DNA of 64,000 bases, taken from Muricea muricata (Eukaryota; Cnidaria; Anthozoa; Malacalcyonacea; Plexauridae). The notes under the pieces were generated by a model, which worked only from the letters and a program-made list of their open reading frames with translations, did no database searches and was not told the origin of the DNA. How positions within the stretch are numbered: the first letter of the stretch is position 1; each line of letters starts with the position of its first letter. The stretch covers positions 6,820,001 through 6,884,000 of the forward strand of contig OY979719.1 in the NCBI GenBank assembly GCA_963855995.1. Direction: 5' to 3'. Both the position numbers and the translations under genes were made by a program. Positions 22,133 through 33,700 of the stretch are shown one piece after another.

Positions 22133-22831
22133 TGCATCATGTTAGGTGAAAATTTAAACAAACTCAAACAAAATCGATCGAAATAATCCAACACAGTGTT
22201 CGAAGGAGGCTAGAAACGAGGCGAACATATACGTGTCTGGTTTACGGTATTGCATGGCTAGTTTTAACAGGCCTTATGTGAACATAGCATGAGCAAAGTA
22301 GAGGGTAAGTATGTACAATACTATATAACATGATTTGAGACACATCAGATCAGTGGCATAGCCATGCAGGCCCCCAATTTAGTCCTGCTATGCAAAATTG
22401 ACATAGTTACAATTATTCATTTCTTTACTTTAGAGATTCGGTGTTTTTTCAAAGTCGACGAACACGAAAATACAAGTATAACAGGGCAATCTTTAGCTCT
22501 CTAGTTCTCATATTTCTACAGGGTCTCCCGGTGAAAATGTAAAGCACAGGGTGTTTAATAAGATGTTCAGATTTCGACAACGAATTAATTTTGATGGTGT
22601 ACTTTTAACAGATGCATCTGTGAATTCAAATTCTAAAAGACCATTATTTTTGGTATACTTTTTAGAGGAAAACCCACAGACCGAATAACATTCAATATAA
22701 AGTAATGTACATTTTACCCTCACCTCAAAGCTCTGCACAGCGAAATGATGTGCAACGCTCTCATTATGTTTGATATAAATTTACATTTTACGTGCTATCA
22801 CTTGGAATATAAACATTTACCATTCCACCAT
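22133..22831. other. Intergenic or 3' UTR stretch, no gene recognised
   Basis: Downstream of the stop at 22832 of the acidic protein gene (minus strand); it may include its 3' UTR. Nothing else is supported. Confidence 0.4.
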
Positions 22832-24625
22832 CTACAAATTGTTCTTATGTAGAAATGGATTATCCCACAGTCTTGAAAACTTCCCGAGAAGCCTCTTTGT
22901 CTGTGCCTTTTCCGCCTCGATTTCAGCTTCTAAATGTCTCAGGTAACGCTCATCTGCCGCAGCTGAAGAAAAATAACTGTCGTTCGTGCTTCCTTGCTGG
23001 GCTAGATTGACGGGAACAGGGTCTGCCATGAAAACGTTCGTTGTCTGGTAACAATTAGTGTCATCATTTCTTATCGTTCGTTTGATATCATTTGATGAAA
23101 CGTTATCCACTGTTATGAACTCATTTATTTGATTATTCAATTTTCTCTTCTCCGTCATTTCAAAACTATCTGAGGCGTAGGTAACATTTGCATTGCTATC
23201 TTCGTTGTCGCATATTGTATCTTCGTAATCTTTAATGACTGTAATATTCATTTCTAAACCGTATTCTGGAGATTTCTCATTTGCAGTGTTCTCCTGATCT
23301 AAACATTTTTTTGACATGTCATTCTCGACTGTACTGAGCACGTGTTGATTTTCATCAAACTCGTCTGTCCTTACATGGCCTGTTCTCAGATGGGTGCCAC
23401 ACATGTCATCGCGCATGTCCTTTATGAACGCGTCCTTTAGATTGTGTTCATTGCTGTCGATCGTGATTGTGGCATCTTCAAGGTTGCCGTCGATGTGGTT
23501 CGATCGAGTTCTAGAGTCATTGCCGTTAGCGAGCATATCGTTGCCACATTCATCAGCTGCATGCTTACCGAGTTCAAATTCGACGAGTCTGTGAGTAAGT
23601 GGATTCTGATGACATGTACCACTGTCTATGCTGTGTTCAATAATCAATGCATTGTCTGCAGTACTTTCCGTCTCAGTACTTGTTTTCGAAGTCTTTTCCG
23701 TGACTGCCGATTCGAACATTTCACTGTCCCCCGCTTCTTCGGAAAGATCATTTTTTCTTTGATGACACAGACTTGAAGCACGGATCGTTGTTGCATCCAT
23801 GGCAATATCTTCGCCATCATTCTTCCCCATCTCATCACTCGCGGTACATTCTAATCTCTTCACCTCTATGTCTCGCACGCCGCTTGTATCAAGGGCACCT
23901 TCGTTGTCAATGCCGGGATCGTCGATGTTAATGCATTTTATTGCGCTCTCAAATGTAGTCTGTTTCATAGGTTCTGTCCTACTTGGGTCGCCTTGGGTTA
24001 CTTTGTCTGTCGCAATTTGATTACCGCTAGTTTTTTCTGCTGTACTCTCATCTGTAATGCTATGAATTACTGAATCAACGGCGAGATGGTGAGTATGATC
24101 ATTTGCTTTGAGTGAATGTTCCATGGGCAGGAGGATGTGGCCGTTAGCTCCGCTTAGATTTTCGCTGTGCTGCTTGCTTTCAGAGTCTTTGCTTGTCTCA
24201 TCGACTGCACGTTCTGATGAATTGCGGTTATTGGCAACACCAACAGATCCTTGTTCAGCAAAGGCATTCAAGCAACCGCCATACTCGGAAAATACATCAC
24301 TTTCGATATCTGAGAACAACGCAAAGCTTGGTCCGGCAGAAGGAAACAGTTCAGAAATTTCTCCGGTGAATCGAAACAATGGCGTCTTCTTTCCCAAATT
24401 TGTCAGAGTTGCCTCGATTTCAGCGAGAGTACTGGAGACAGCTGACGTACCACCGCGGTCAACATTGCAAGCAGATATGTGGTCGCAACGCTCTAAATCT
24501 TCATTACGCTTGCCCATTAGGATTTCCTCGCCAAGTAATGAATGACCGGTCAACCTCGGTAGGGTATAAACTTTCTTTGTTTCCTTCTCACAACCATCCA
24601 GTATTTGCTCATTCTCCCAAGTCTC
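22832..24625 (-). CDS. Unidentified acidic Ser/Thr-rich protein, terminal exon
   Basis: A single exon of 597 codons plus stop. It is open from a TTTTTTTGTAG acceptor at 24626-24627 and has no internal ATG near its start, so it is the 3' exon of a longer gene. Most of it is low-complexity and acidic, rich in Asp, Glu, Ser, Thr and Asn, and probably disordered. The first part has short hydrophobic motifs (PLFRFTGEISELFPSAG, DIESDVFSEYGG). The last 45 residues form a probable amphipathic helix (LRHLEAEIEAEKAQTKRLLG) followed by SRLWDNPFL. I do not recognise the family. The clean 1.8-kb frame, together with a conserved-looking helical end, argues for a real gene. It lies 2.9 kb upstream of the ERCC2 start, on the same strand. 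Confidence 0.72.
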   Translation of the reverse strand, partial: ETWENEQILDGCEKETKKVYTLPRLTGHSLLGEEILMGKRNEDLERCDHISACNVDRGGTSAVSSTLAEIEATLTNLGKKTPLFRFTGEISELFPSAGPSFALFSDIESDVFSEYGGCLNAFAEQGSVGVANNRNSSERAVDETSKDSESKQHSENLSGANGHILLPMEHSLKANDHTHHLAVDSVIHSITDESTAEKTSGNQIATDKVTQGDPSRTEPMKQTTFESAIKCINIDDPGIDNEGALDTSGVRDIEVKRLECTASDEMGKNDGEDIAMDATTIRASSLCHQRKNDLSEEAGDSEMFESAVTEKTSKTSTETESTADNALIIEHSIDSGTCHQNPLTHRLVEFELGKHAADECGNDMLANGNDSRTRSNHIDGNLEDATITIDSNEHNLKDAFIKDMRDDMCGTHLRTGHVRTDEFDENQHVLSTVENDMSKKCLDQENTANEKSPEYGLEMNITVIKDYEDTICDNEDSNANVTYASDSFEMTEKRKLNNQINEFITVDNVSSNDIKRTIRNDDTNCYQTTNVFMADPVPVNLAQQGSTNDSYFSSAAADERYLRHLEAEIEAEKAQTKRLLGKFSRLWDNPFLHKNNL

Positions 24626-24814
24626 CTACAAAAAAATTTTCGTGTTAACATAATGATCTTTAGTGCGTCTTTTCATTATATTTAGTAACTTTTTCTACTT
24701 CATGAAATCCTTAAAGTAATAAAGACCTTAATTAAGACTGACTTTTACGGCAAACGACTGATACATTGTTTGCGATCAAAACAAAATCAATGATTGTGAA
24801 ATATTTTACCTATA

Positions 24815-25000
24815 AGATTTATTGAAGTAACCGAAAATGCGCGCACAGACGCCTTCTTTGATTGCCGAAACTTGTAAGTTGATGTTCAATAATTTTCTGT
24901 CCACGGGCTTGACATTCGACTTGTAGCGTTTAAACGTCAACCTAAACGTCGAACGATTACCTGAACTATTGCTCATCAGTGATAACTTTCCAGTGGTCAT
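24815..25000 (-). CDS. Possible 5' exon of the acidic protein gene
   Basis: ATG at 25000 opens about 62 codons (MTTGKLSLMSNSSGNRSTFR, later LNINLQVSAIKEGVCARIFGYF), ending at a donor-like AG/GTAAAA at 24814. It is placed and oriented to be the first coding exon of the gene at 22832-24625, 190 bp downstream. The donor is phase 2 whereas the next exon needs phase 0, so a small intermediate exon or another donor would be needed. The function is unknown. Confidence 0.4.
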
Positions 25001-25954
25001 TCACAGTGCCTCAGTGCAGCAGTTCAGATCCTTAATAAGTCGTGTGGCATTGATTCGGATGATTTCGATTTTATTACAATGGTAATAACCGAGGTTAGCC
25101 GTTTGGCGTAAACGGCAATCTTAAGGTTTATTGCGTACAAATAAGTGTTGTAGTCACGTAAAACTTTGGTGACTTCAAAGATTTTAAAACCTCATTTGCG
25201 TCTGATATTGAAGAAGGAGTTAAATATTTGTAATGCAAAGATGGTTAAGTGAATCAAACACAAGCAAGCATAGCTTGACCTCAACCAGAGCAAGAGATCA
25301 TCATGTTCCAGTTCGCTGACTGCAACTTGATTGTGTTCAAGAGGCGGAGAATTACTGACAGAAAGAATGGATCTGGTAGAATCAACAAAACTATGGGTAG
25401 GACTGTCTGAAGAAGTAAAAGGTTGATGGTCAATAAGAGGTAGAGAGAGATGGACTAGGAGAAGAAGTTGAGCAAGCGATTGATGCAGTCAATACCAAAG
25501 AGGTTGCTGGCGTTCATTGATGCTGACAGAAGGCAGACACCCAAAGAGGATCATTTCATATGTAATAGAAGGAATAGGATGAATTTCTGCGTGAAATTCC
25601 ATGTAACAGACATAATCTCAATTCATTTACATTTTACCCCTTAGTAAGTACCCCTTAGAGCGTTGATTTTGCCTGGAAAAACACACAACTTTAAGTGTTT
25701 ATGCAGTTTTGTCTAACATTGTGTTGATTGCATAGCAAAGATCAGTAAAAATTAGTAGAATTTTTGTAACTTTCCTTCTTATCGAGACATTCAACTTCAC
25801 TACCAAAATACACAACCACCGACCAACCTAAAATGTGGTTCATTAAGGGGCCCAAACTTCTCCCTTCCCCAAATGAACATCGGCATACTGACCATCTGGT
25901 CAGTACCAAAGAGGGGAAAAATAAATTATAGATATGGCAGCATGTTAAACTCAC
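25001..25954. other. No gene recognised; CDYL 3' exons expected but not found
   Basis: The rest of the crotonase domain of the CDYL-like gene should lie here on the minus strand before the next gene begins. I could not find it. The sequence around 25280-25560 is purine-rich on the plus strand and without a convincing frame. Confidence 0.45.
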
Positions 25955-28900
25955 CTTGTCACAAATCATATCAAACAGTGACAACAACATAGCAGTGATT
26001 CCTTGACATGGTTGGGAAACCAATGCAATCAGAAGTTTTGGATAATTTGTCAATGTTTGCACCAAGTACCTGAAAAACATTACCAGAAATAAATATTTTA
26101 TGAAGCCTATTATGAGTCAGTCGTGTTGTTCGGCGTTCTTGGTACAGCAATTTGCGTCCAATCACTAAGAGCAAACATTTTCGCGAGGTTTTTCACGTTT
26201 GTAACGTGACGTTTGGCCGTTTGAAACGGAATACATTTAGATGCAAAACCCGACCATAGATTAAGGATACATAGGTGTGCAACTATGCGTGTATAGCTTG
26301 GGTACGTCAGACGCGCACTCATTTCTAGCTGCACATGCGACGCTTTATAAGGAATTAGATAGGGAAATATCAAATAAACGGCGATTTTAAGAAAACTTTC
26401 CGCGAGATTGCCTTGATTCACAGAAATGTATAAAAAGAAGTTTCTCTGTATATATCAAGCAACAAATGAAGTTATGTTTTTGTCCTGGTTAAAAAACGGC
26501 AGAAACCATTCTTCCGTAAGACATTTATATTGAAATTCGAACAAATGTACTTGCCAGAAATGCGTGTGGATATGACGTAATCCGTGAGACAGCGAAATCA
26601 TAGGCGAAGTATCCCCATTTGCACATCTATGTATCCTTAATATCCCGTTTTGTAACTGCAACTGCCACGTTATGTCACATCTATTACATGCGTATTTTGA
26701 TGCATGCGTATCTACAGCATTACTGTAGATAAATACTAAGAAACTAAAATATATGAGAATCGTAAACTATCATCCAGATATACAAAGAGATTATTCGGAC
26801 AAGATATTACACCAGAAAGACAGAGATCATTCCGACAATAAAAAGAGATGATCTCTCCATACATTTGGGTATCACATTGTTGAAATGACCTCTATATTTC
26901 TTTCTACACCTGGAATATCATTTAAAATTCTCATATGTATTTTAGGGGTTGTTTTAGTATTTCAACTCGGTTAACCACAGTATAGGGAATAAACAGCAGA
27001 GCCACTGAGCAGTGCAACATGTCCCCCTATTTTTATGCAATTTACTGACCAGAATAATGGCAGAACAGCCAGTTCAGCGTTTCTATTGGCCAGAAAAGAC
27101 AACTGACTGGCCAGAACCTGCATAATGAACATGCATAATGCGACATTTATGGCAACACAAACTTCAAAGGTTTCGACTCAAGTGGCTCTTCTGCTTATTT
27201 TCTATTCTGTGGTGATACTATAGAGACACAGAAGAGCATACAGAAAGTCATCTTTAATGATTTTTGCATTAGAGCTATTGCATTAGAGCCCACAGCACAT
27301 GCCCTAAAAGGAAGCATCCTCCTAAAGATATTCAAAAACAGTAGATCTCCAGGGAGCGACAGCTTCTGTTTTGGGCACCCTCTCAAGGACTAATTACGAC
27401 GAATGGCACTTTATGAAAATCATTGAAGATAGTCTTCCGTATTACTTTTCTCTATAAAAAAATCAAGACTATAGACAAAAAAAGAAATGCATAAAAAATA
27501 TGAAAACAACTGGAATCTTATAAAATACAGCAAATTTCCTTAAAGCTATAAGGTGCTTTTCTTTTATCAAATACAACTTTTTAATAGCTTCTATTTGATA
27601 TATGGCCTGATTTTTTATGCTAAGTATTTGAACTCAAAACTCAGAAAAACTCGATCAAAAAGTCTTGCAAAATTTTGGCATATTTCAGAACCTTCGAGAT
27701 ATGACAAACTAGATTCATATTAATCTGACACTGCAGAGAACAACGAAAAATTCGTTGTCTCAAGCGGGATTCAAACTCCCATGTTCAGGTTTCAAGACCG
27801 CCTCTCCACCAATTGAGCTATCAAGCCAACTGGGATTGGTAGTGAGTCTTATCCAATTTAATTAAGTGCACAAAATATTTTTCGACAATTTAACGCTTGT
27901 CTTTAAGAAACACTGAAATGCTGTGCATCCTTAATTTAATCTTTAAGAAACACTGAAATACTGTGCATCCTTAATTTAAAGACAAGCATTAAGTCATCAC
28001 AAAAATATTTCATGCACTTAAATTGGATAAGACTTGCTACCAATCCCAGTTGACTTGATAGCTCAATTGGTAGAGCGGCGGTCTACAAACCTGAAGATGC
28101 GAGTTTGAATCCCGCTCAAGACAACCAATTTTTTGTTGTTCTCTGCAATGTCAGATTAATATGAATCTAATTTTGGCACAATTTTATGAACTTTATTCTT
28201 CAGTATGGAAGCACTGCATTTCAGTGTGGAAGCACTAATTAAAGTCAGGGGGAATCCCCCTCCCCCAAACAGAAATCCTTAGATATTTGGGGGGACTTCC
28301 ACCCAACCCCCAAACTCTTAAATATGCCTGAATAAATACCACAATATTGAATTTTAAAATGCTGCTATTTGCAATCTACCGTTAACTGTGACCAATCAAA
28401 TGTTTTGTTTTATGTTTAATTACTTGACGTTTGGGCACGTAAATGTCACGTTTTATAATTACACATTTTCTTGCTTATTTTAACTCTTAATGTCATTTTA
28501 AATAAACTAAATGACATTCCCTATAATCCTTCTTCATTGTGATAAGTTTTTATGATACACTTGTCTTCAACTATTTGAGTGAGCAAATGTCAACAATTGT
28601 TATTACAAAACATGACGTTTACGCGCCCAAACGTCAACAGAAATAAACGTAAAACAAAGCGTTTGATTGGTTACAGTTAAGGTAGATTGCAAATGGTAGT
28701 ATCACCAGAGGCAAACAAGTTGCATAATACCTGGCTTGAGATAACATGAGATTTTCTTTTTCCACTCCTGTTTTGGACATATCATCAAGTTTCAAGCCAC
28801 ATAACACCTCACTTTGCAACCCATGCACAACTACCGCCTCACAATTGCTTGTTGCTGCATCTTCCAATGCTGTAATCAAATCTTTCATTATCTTCAGGCA

Positions 28901-30829
28901 GGTATTTTTACGCTTACATGTTTCCCGATTTATCGTGACATAACAGATGTTTTCCTCGTATTCAACAGCTACATCGTTTTGCTGTTTCTTTGGGGAGGTT
29001 ACCGGTGGCTTGCAAACAGTCTTTTCCACTTTGCCTTCAACACAAAGCATTTTCCTCAAAGCTCTCTTCGACTTTGGCACGTTTCTACATTCCTTCAAAC
29101 TAAGACTGTCACAACAATAGGCCTGGAATGGCACTCTATTAACCACCGACACATCTTGTTCATTTTCAACAAGATATTCACGTAAATAGTGATTATGTTT
29201 GTCTGCAACAACGTCCTCAGATGACACCCAACAGCTTGTTCCATTTTGCCACTGAACAAGAAATTCATACACTGCAGTAGCACTTTGACGCATACCCAAA
29301 ACTCGATCGAGATCTTGTGAATTCTGTGACGGTTGTTTTGCCCCTGCAGCTTTTATCTTAGTCCCTTTATTACAATTCCTGTTCACCTTGTTAGTTTTTT
29401 TCACCATTTTCCCAACATCTAGCTTACCAAGAACTTTCTCCTTAACTTTGCAAATGAATCCATTTTTTCTATTTCTCTTCAAAACATCGTTCTTTTCCGT
29501 CTTCTCGCTTCTTCGAAGCTGCTTTTGCTTCAATTTCTTAGCAAAAGCCTTCCTCATTTTTAAATCTTTCAAATCCTTCAGTCCTTCTGTCCGAGGTAGA
29601 AGCAAATTATACCCAGAGTTCTTTACACTGTCATTCAATGCGAGCTCGTCACTTGACCTATTAGTAGACTTTACAAGACGTTTCTTCTTTGGAAATTTGT
29701 TCCTAATACCACTAGATATTTTGGCACAGGATTCATACTCATTGTTTTTAACACAATTATTGCATTTTTTGTTGCCGTTGTGAATTGCACACGACACTTC
29801 ACTGTCTTTTAAAATTCCTATGGGGCTGACGGTTTGTGTCGCTGACGAATCTTCTTGTAATAAACTTTTGCGTTTACAAGGCGTATGTGAACGCGTTGCT
29901 GAAAATGTTTCAAGTGATTGTTCGTTTCTATGATGCGTTTCGGCCGTATTTTCTTCTCCTGAACATTCAAAGCATACACTGGCATTGTTCTTGCTTGAAA
30001 TATCAACACAACAACAACAAGAGCTTGTTAAAGAATGTTGTGCTTTTTGCTTTGATTTTGAGACGAAATTATCCACACCTACGTCTTCGCTTGACGCAGC
30101 GAGCGCTTGAGAAGTCTCTGAACACATTACGTTGTTGCTAAGATGATGATTTTGGTGCTCTTCGTTTCCATCTAGTGTTTCGTGAGCGACATGTGAAATT
30201 TTCCCGTTCGAAATTGGAGAGGTATTTTCGAAAACATCGGGATAGTCCACACTTGCAAAGCATTCGTGTTCATCTGCTATTGCACCGACCTCCAAATCCT
30301 TTACAGATAACACGAAGGCATCTTCGCGTTGTTTAAAACCATTTGCAAGCAATTTATCAGTGCTACATGGCAGCTTTCTAGTCATCCGCCGGTTTCGTTT
30401 AATTTTCAATCTACTTTGGCCATCTTTCCTCACACTTCCGTCGCCACTGTCCGAATCCGTATCGAGATATCGCGAAGGAATTCGCGAGATCCTCCCTTTA
30501 TAAGTATATCGTTGTTTCCTTGCTTGTGGAAAACCATTACACGAATACGAATTGCGTCTCTCTGGACTGTCGTTGTCGTTGTTATGCCTGAACGGCCATT
30601 GCTGAGGGCTGCTGTTGACATTGCCACTTTGCTTAGCTTCAAAGGTTTCGCCTTGATTGCTACATGAACCATTAGTGAATTCATTTTCAACGTCATCGCC
30701 AGCATTGCAAAAAGCATTTTCTACAGGTAAATCCATCGTATTACTTAGAAGGGAATCATATTTAGTCGCTTTACTACGGCGATGAACAGATTTTAAAGTT
30801 TGTAATGTGGACAATAGCTGAGTTTTCAT
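25955..30829 (-). CDS. CDYL-like: chromodomain plus crotonase fold (3' end not found)
   Basis: Exons 28731-30829 (699 codons plus 2 nt) and 25955-26069 join in phase across a GT-AG intron. The first half is Ser/Asn/Lys-rich and disordered with very basic clusters. A diverged chromodomain is at about 503-557 (VYEFLVQWQNGTSCWVSSED), keeping two Trp and one Tyr of the methyl-lysine pocket. A crotonase-type region starts near 625 (ICYVTINRETCKRKN, EVLCGLKLDDM) and continues in exon 2 (TNYPKLLIALVSQPCQGITA). Chromodomain plus enoyl-CoA hydratase-like fold is the CDY/CDYL corepressor architecture, which reads methylated histone H3. The usual GPAIGLG-type loop is replaced by QPCQGIT, so catalysis is doubtful. 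The start is ATG at 30829. The C-terminal half of the crotonase fold is missing from what I can see. Confidence 0.82.
26120..26700. repeat. Dispersed repeat in CDYL intron (GTAACGTGACGTTTGGCCG family)
   Basis: The block at 26190-26250 (AACGTGACGTTTGGCCGTTT, then ATGCAAAACCCGAC) recurs at 55640-55710 and 58485-58540. Its partner block CTGCAACTGCCACGTTATGT at 26655-26680 recurs in both. The longer spacing here suggests an insertion between the two halves. Confidence 0.5.
26976..27211. mobile_element. CACAG-ended MITE, copy 1
   Basis: About 236 bp with inverted ends CACAGTATAGGGAATAAACAG and the complement of CTGCTTATTTTCTATTCTGTG. It contains several TTGGCCAGA words. Copies 2 and 3 are at 31865-32422 and 49239-49472. 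It lies in the CDYL intron. Confidence 0.8.
27708..28192. repeat. Inverted pair of tRNA-derived SINEs (family I)
   Basis: A minus-strand SINE head at 27735-27830 and a plus-strand head at 28056-28135 share CTCAATTGGTAGAGC-type A-box and GAATCCCGCT B-box sequence. The flanks (TTAATATGAATCTAATTT) and inner arms are also inverted, so about 480 bp form one large palindrome. The centre has a direct duplication of about 46 bp (TCTTTAAGAAACACTGAAAT). Confidence 0.75.
28362..28701. repeat. Foldback MITE next to CDYL donor
   Basis: The left arm includes TTTGCAATCTACCGTTAACT and TTACTTGACGTTTGGGC; the right arm is the inverse at 28610-28700. It ends 29 bp from the splice donor of the large CDYL exon. 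Confidence 0.65.
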
Positions 30830-31864
30830 TCAGTAAGCGCGTGCGCCATTATTTAAATTCCAAGCATGTCCTTTAAACGGCATACCGCTGACTAAATATA
30901 TACGATTAATGAACAATAAACAAAGCCGATGTCTAAAGCTGATTTATAATTATAAACATTGATTGGATTTAAATAACTAATGTATAATTTGAATGTACTT
31001 ATCATTAGTAGAATCATACTAGTATACTATTGCAATTGATGTCATTTGATTGGCCACTCTACTCGTTATAACCCATTTCAGTTGACCTTCAAATGAGATC
31101 ATGCATGAAATCTGGAGAACAACTTGAAACAAACCGCTCAACAGAATGTGAGTGAATATCCTCCAGATTCTTTCATTATATGCAAAGTTTTGCTACGGGT
31201 CAATAAGCCCATGGGTCTATAGCGAGTAGCAAAAAATTTTCCTGCTGGTGTATTTTTATGCAATAGACAAAATCGGCTGACGTTTGTTTATCCCAATTCA
31301 CATTTTAAGATCACTCACATGCCGAGTTAACATTCTATTAGCTTGAGGCAGCGTAACGAAGAACAGAAGTAGCTACGCATGTATAGATGGCCATGAGTGA
31401 ATAACTTGTATTCATCATTCGTATAATCTAAAGTGGGAATTCGTTGAAAACGGGGTAAACAAAGTTACAAACGTTAACCGATTGTGTCTATTCAACAAAA
31501 TGGCTTAAAAATTATCTCTCATTCTACTAAAACAATTCGCCCTCCTGCCTCCTCAACTATCCTGTTTACACGTCATTGCCCCAGTATCATTGTTCAATTA
31601 TTGTTCCACTAGCACGTCACTGTCCCTGAGCAACACAACAATATATAGCATGGTTTGAAAGCTTGTTTTGTTATAGTTCAAACGATTTTCAAACACCGAG
31701 AAAGGCTGAAAATACGAGGTGAAGTCGAGTACTTTTAACGAACTTCAAAGTGTTTTGAAATCGGAGGAATTAGTCCTCCTTGCGAGTGTTTGAACGTACT
31801 TCTCAAACGAACCAGTATTTTGTGAGAAAATGGCCGATTTCCAAACGTCCTCCACGGTATTGCT
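30830..31864. other. Upstream of CDYL-like gene, no gene recognised
   Basis: 5' flank of the minus-strand CDYL-like gene. No coding exon or obvious core promoter motif could be supported. Confidence 0.45.
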
Positions 31865-32422
31865 CACAGTATAGGGGATGGACAGTAGGGCCACTCAGCA
31901 GTGCAACATGGCGCCCTATTATTATGCAGTTTACTGGCTGCCGCCAGCCAGTTCAGCGTTCTTATTGGCCAGAGTTGCAAAAAAGCCACGGGTATGCGGG
32001 TATTACCCGTGAGGAAGGTTTGCAAAATGGGCAGTCGGCGAGGAAGGTTTCATATCAACACACTACATAATGTATCCTAAACATTGACTTAAAAAAGTAA
32101 CAGGTGATGAAACGGATGATCTATTCCAGAAATCATAGTGATTTATGATATAATAGTGATTTATTCTCAAGATTCATCCTGATCTCCTGGTTGGTAAGCC
32201 CAACTTTACAATATTTTGAGGAAGGTTTGCAAACTTTGAAAATTTTGCCCGGAGGAAGGTTGAACGCTTTTTGCAACTCTGTTATTGGCCAGAAAGTGCA
32301 ATTGACTGGCTGAATTCTCGAACCCATGGGCCGGCAGGCATAATGGTAATGGTTATGGTACTGCGATATGCGTGGACACACAAACTCCAATTGAGCGGCC
32401 ATACTGTCCATTCCCCATAGTG
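31865..32422. mobile_element. CACAG-ended MITE, copy 2, interrupted by another element
   Basis: The outer ends match copies 1 and 3 (CACAGTATAGGGG ... CCCCATAGTG). The middle is split at TTATTGGCCAGA by about 300 bp that begins GTTGCAAAAAAGC and ends GCTTTTTGCAAC, an inverted-repeat insertion; TTATTGGCCAGA or a variant is present on both sides. Confidence 0.7.
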
Positions 32423-33550
32423 TTGTACTGAGTTTTCTTTCCACTTTCTCATGAATTATTAATGATTTAGAATCACATTTCACAGACGTTCATGACTCTG
32501 AAAATCGAGAAATTTGTAATAGGGGGGAGTCGGTAGGCTTACAGATCGCGAATTTAAGCTAATACGGATTATGGATTTTGTTAAGATAGGGCAGATAGGG
32601 CCGCCTTGTAATTTCTTGTTAAAGCATAGAAATCGTGGATATTTTGGGATATCTTCACAGATCCGGATTTTATCCAAAAATATTTTCGGATTTGCTAAAC
32701 ATTTTGAGGATTAGCGGATTTGGCTAAGCCTATTCATCCCTCCCCCTGTAAGGTCACCGGCTTTGAATACAAAACTCTTTTTCTTTTTAAAAACCAATAC
32801 TTATAGGTTACAGTCCTTTCTGCGCATCCTCGACATCGGTAACAAACATACTAAACATTGTAATCAGAACAAACATTGTAAACAATGTCCAAATTTTGCA
32901 TCTTCCCAACTCTTTTGAATCGAAACACTGGCAATTTTACAAAACAACTGAAAGTAGACAACGTCAACAAAGTCCTTCGCACTCTAATCAATCATCGACC
33001 GATTTTCCTTGAAATAGGAGACAATTTGATGGCGTCTTGCGGGGGGGGGGGGGCACGTCAGTTGGGTCATTGCTAAATTTTAAATGCAAAATTTGCAAAT
33101 TAACAATTATTTATTTCTCTTTTCTAAAAACAGTTTAATCCTCGTCTCTGGAGAAAAACAGAGAACTTTATGCGATGTGTATTTTAGTTTTCCATTTTGA
33201 CTGTTGTGTGGAGGGGGACAGGGACGGAAACCCGGGAGAATAATGGCGGGAGGCGGGCGGAAGAAGACAGAGCGAGATGTGGGAGTAGTTCGAGGTGCTA
33301 AAAAATGAGGATAGGAACGCCAATTTTTTAATGACTGTCGGTCCGAAATCAAAACCAAAGGATATTAACTATTCACTATTTCTACGAGAATTAAACTTTA
33401 TCGTCAGTCAAGAGTCATTGGAGGCATTTTTGTCTTTTTCATGTTTACAAATGGCATTCAAGTTATATCCGTCATGAGCATGATAAGATAGGACAGCTTA
33501 AAATAGAAAAGTAGCCAAGTCAGCCGTAGAAAAGGACGAGAGATAGGAAA
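32423..33550. other. Intergenic, no gene recognised
   Basis: AT-rich with G-runs (33042-33053) and a purine-rich stretch at 33210-33290. No supported gene. Confidence 0.45.
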
Positions 33551-33554
33551 TAAT

Positions 33555-33700
33555 TTACGACAAGGTACGTGAGCATAAGAGGAGGTACGGGAGCACAAGA
33601 GGAGGTACGGGAGCACAAGAGGAGGTACGGGAGCACAAGAGGAGGTACGTGAGCACAAGAGGAGGTACGGGAGCACAAGAGGAGGTACGGGAGGCGGGAG
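33555..33700. repeat. 20-bp minisatellite (AGGAGGTACGGGAGCACAAG)
   Basis: About seven near-identical tandem units. Minus-strand open frames reading LLLCSRTSSCAPVP derive from it and are not considered genes. Confidence 0.92.

Noticed and set aside
23394-24545. Plus-strand frames of up to 145 codons opposite the acidic protein exon
   Set aside because: Antisense shadows of a biased coding sequence; the minus frame is five times longer with an acceptor and stop in place.
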